DNA from: Thermodesulfovibrionia bacterium
GTDB lineage: Bacteria; Nitrospirota; Thermodesulfovibrionia; UBA6902
Reading direction: 5' to 3'
Length of the DNA stretch: 5,143 bases
Assembly (NCBI GenBank): GCA_947258735.1
Contig: CAMYJJ010000226.1
Coordinates: 1 to 5,143 of the forward strand
Under the pieces are notes generated by a model. It was not told the origin of the DNA and searched no databases. It saw only the letters and a list, made by a program, of their open reading frames with translations. Below, piece by piece: positions 4,534 through 5,143 of the stretch (positions are counted from its first letter, which is position 1; each line of letters opens with the position of its first letter). The position numbers were made by a program, and so were the translations under genes.

Positions 4534-5143
4534 ATGAAGATACATGTAAAGCATGAAAAATTATCCGTACTGCATGTGGCAACGCTTAACCAGCCGATCA
4601 GTCCTGATCTTGGTTATGGTCCAATTGAAACAGTCATATATAATATCGATAAAGGACTGCATTCTTCAGGCCACCGGTCTATCGTAGCCTGTTCAGGTGA
4701 TTCCATAGTTTCCGGGGAACATTATGTAACTGTTGATCAAAGTATCGGTGACTATTGGAGCGTGAACTCTCCGGAACAGCGGCAGACCACGAATATGCAC
4801 TTTTCAAATGCATTGTACAGGGCAGGGATGGGCGATATTGACATCATACACACCCATGATGCAAAAGCGGTTGAGTTCATGTATGACAGTGTATTCAACA
4901 TGCATATACCAATTGTGATGACCCTTCACATTTCCACAAAAGACAGCTTGCTGGGAGGGGATTACCAGCGCTGGTGCAGTCCTCTTTTGTCATCTCCCCA
5001 GGTATATTGCACTGCGATAAGTGAATATCAGAAACGGCAGTACAGTGACCTGGTGAACGCAGAGAATGTTGTTTACCATGGAATTGATGTTGAAGAGTAC
5101 CCTGATAAAAAGACACCGGACAAAGGAAGTTATTTATTCACAA
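4534..5143 (+). CDS. Glycosyltransferase, GT4-type N-terminal half (3'-partial)
   Basis: GT4 (GT-B fold) enzymes transfer a sugar from a nucleotide donor to a glycan, lipid or small acceptor, usually at the cytoplasmic face of the membrane. The 203 visible residues suit the N-terminal acceptor-binding Rossmann domain. They include SVLHVATLNQPIS (11-23), G27-Y-G-P-I-E (the YGGIE-like loop), a helix with NIDKGLHSSGHR (37-48), DIIHTHDA (103-110), PIVMTLHIS (126-134), AISEYQKRQY (161-170) and VVYHGIDVEEY (179-189). HGID marks the hinge before the nucleotide-sugar-binding domain, which lies beyond the window. The ATG at 4534 has GGAG at 4521-4524, 9 bases upstream. An in-frame ATG at 4519 overlaps that GGAG and is less likely. 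An in-frame TAA at 4474-4476 bounds the frame. No signal peptide or membrane segment is seen. Donor and acceptor cannot be told. Confidence 0.85.
   Translation, partial: MKIHVKHEKLSVLHVATLNQPISPDLGYGPIETVIYNIDKGLHSSGHRSIVACSGDSIVSGEHYVTVDQSIGDYWSVNSPEQRQTTNMHFSNALYRAGMGDIDIIHTHDAKAVEFMYDSVFNMHIPIVMTLHISTKDSLLGGDYQRWCSPLLSSPQVYCTAISEYQKRQYSDLVNAENVVYHGIDVEEYPDKKTPDKGSYLFT

Noticed and set aside
4895..5116. 73-codon minus-strand ORF
   Set aside because: It is antisense to the well-supported glycosyltransferase frame.

Overview
The window looks like chromosomal DNA of a free-living diazotrophic bacterium that uses sigma-54. It carries the start of nifE behind a close match to a -24/-12 promoter and a TGT-N10-ACA activator site. 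The NifE sequence resembles the clostridial/Geobacter/Nitrospirota type more than the Azotobacter type. The intergenic DNA is AT-rich with short palindromic and degenerate repeats. This would suit Nitrospirota or Desulfobacterota, but the taxonomic guess is weak.

Layout. Four genes have solid support. Three are on the minus strand and are read in the order 4028->3336 (a stand-alone copy of the C-terminal half of IF-2, with no GTPase domain), 3106->1604 (a 500-residue protein with a divergent RelA/SpoT-type nucleotidyltransferase domain), and 1200->1 (nifE, GTG start, C-terminus beyond the window). One is on the plus strand, 4534->5143 (the N-terminal half of a GT4-type glycosyltransferase, cut by the window end). 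A fifth, doubtful small ORF of 50 codons (1344-1496, plus) lies divergently upstream of nifE.

Regulation. Two 16-base sequences fit the sigma-54 consensus TGGCACR-N4-TTGCW on the minus strand. One is about 55 bases before nifE and has a NifA-type site about 90 bases further upstream. The other is about 32 bases before the RelA/SpoT-like gene and has one mismatch. The second would place an alarmone-synthetase-like gene under nitrogen-type (sigma-54) control beside a nif locus. That is the most interesting reading of the window. The IF-2-like gene just upstream adds a second translation or stringent-response-flavoured protein, although the 229-base gap argues against a tight operon.

Non-coding stretches. 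1201-1603 holds the nifE control region and a 137-base element with 15-base perfect terminal inverted repeats. 3107-3335 holds the second sigma-54-like promoter and a pair of hairpin-forming palindromes. 4029-4533 holds a possible -10 box, low-complexity repeats and a strong intrinsic-terminator hairpin upstream of the glycosyltransferase. No tRNA, rRNA, CRISPR array or transposase gene was seen.
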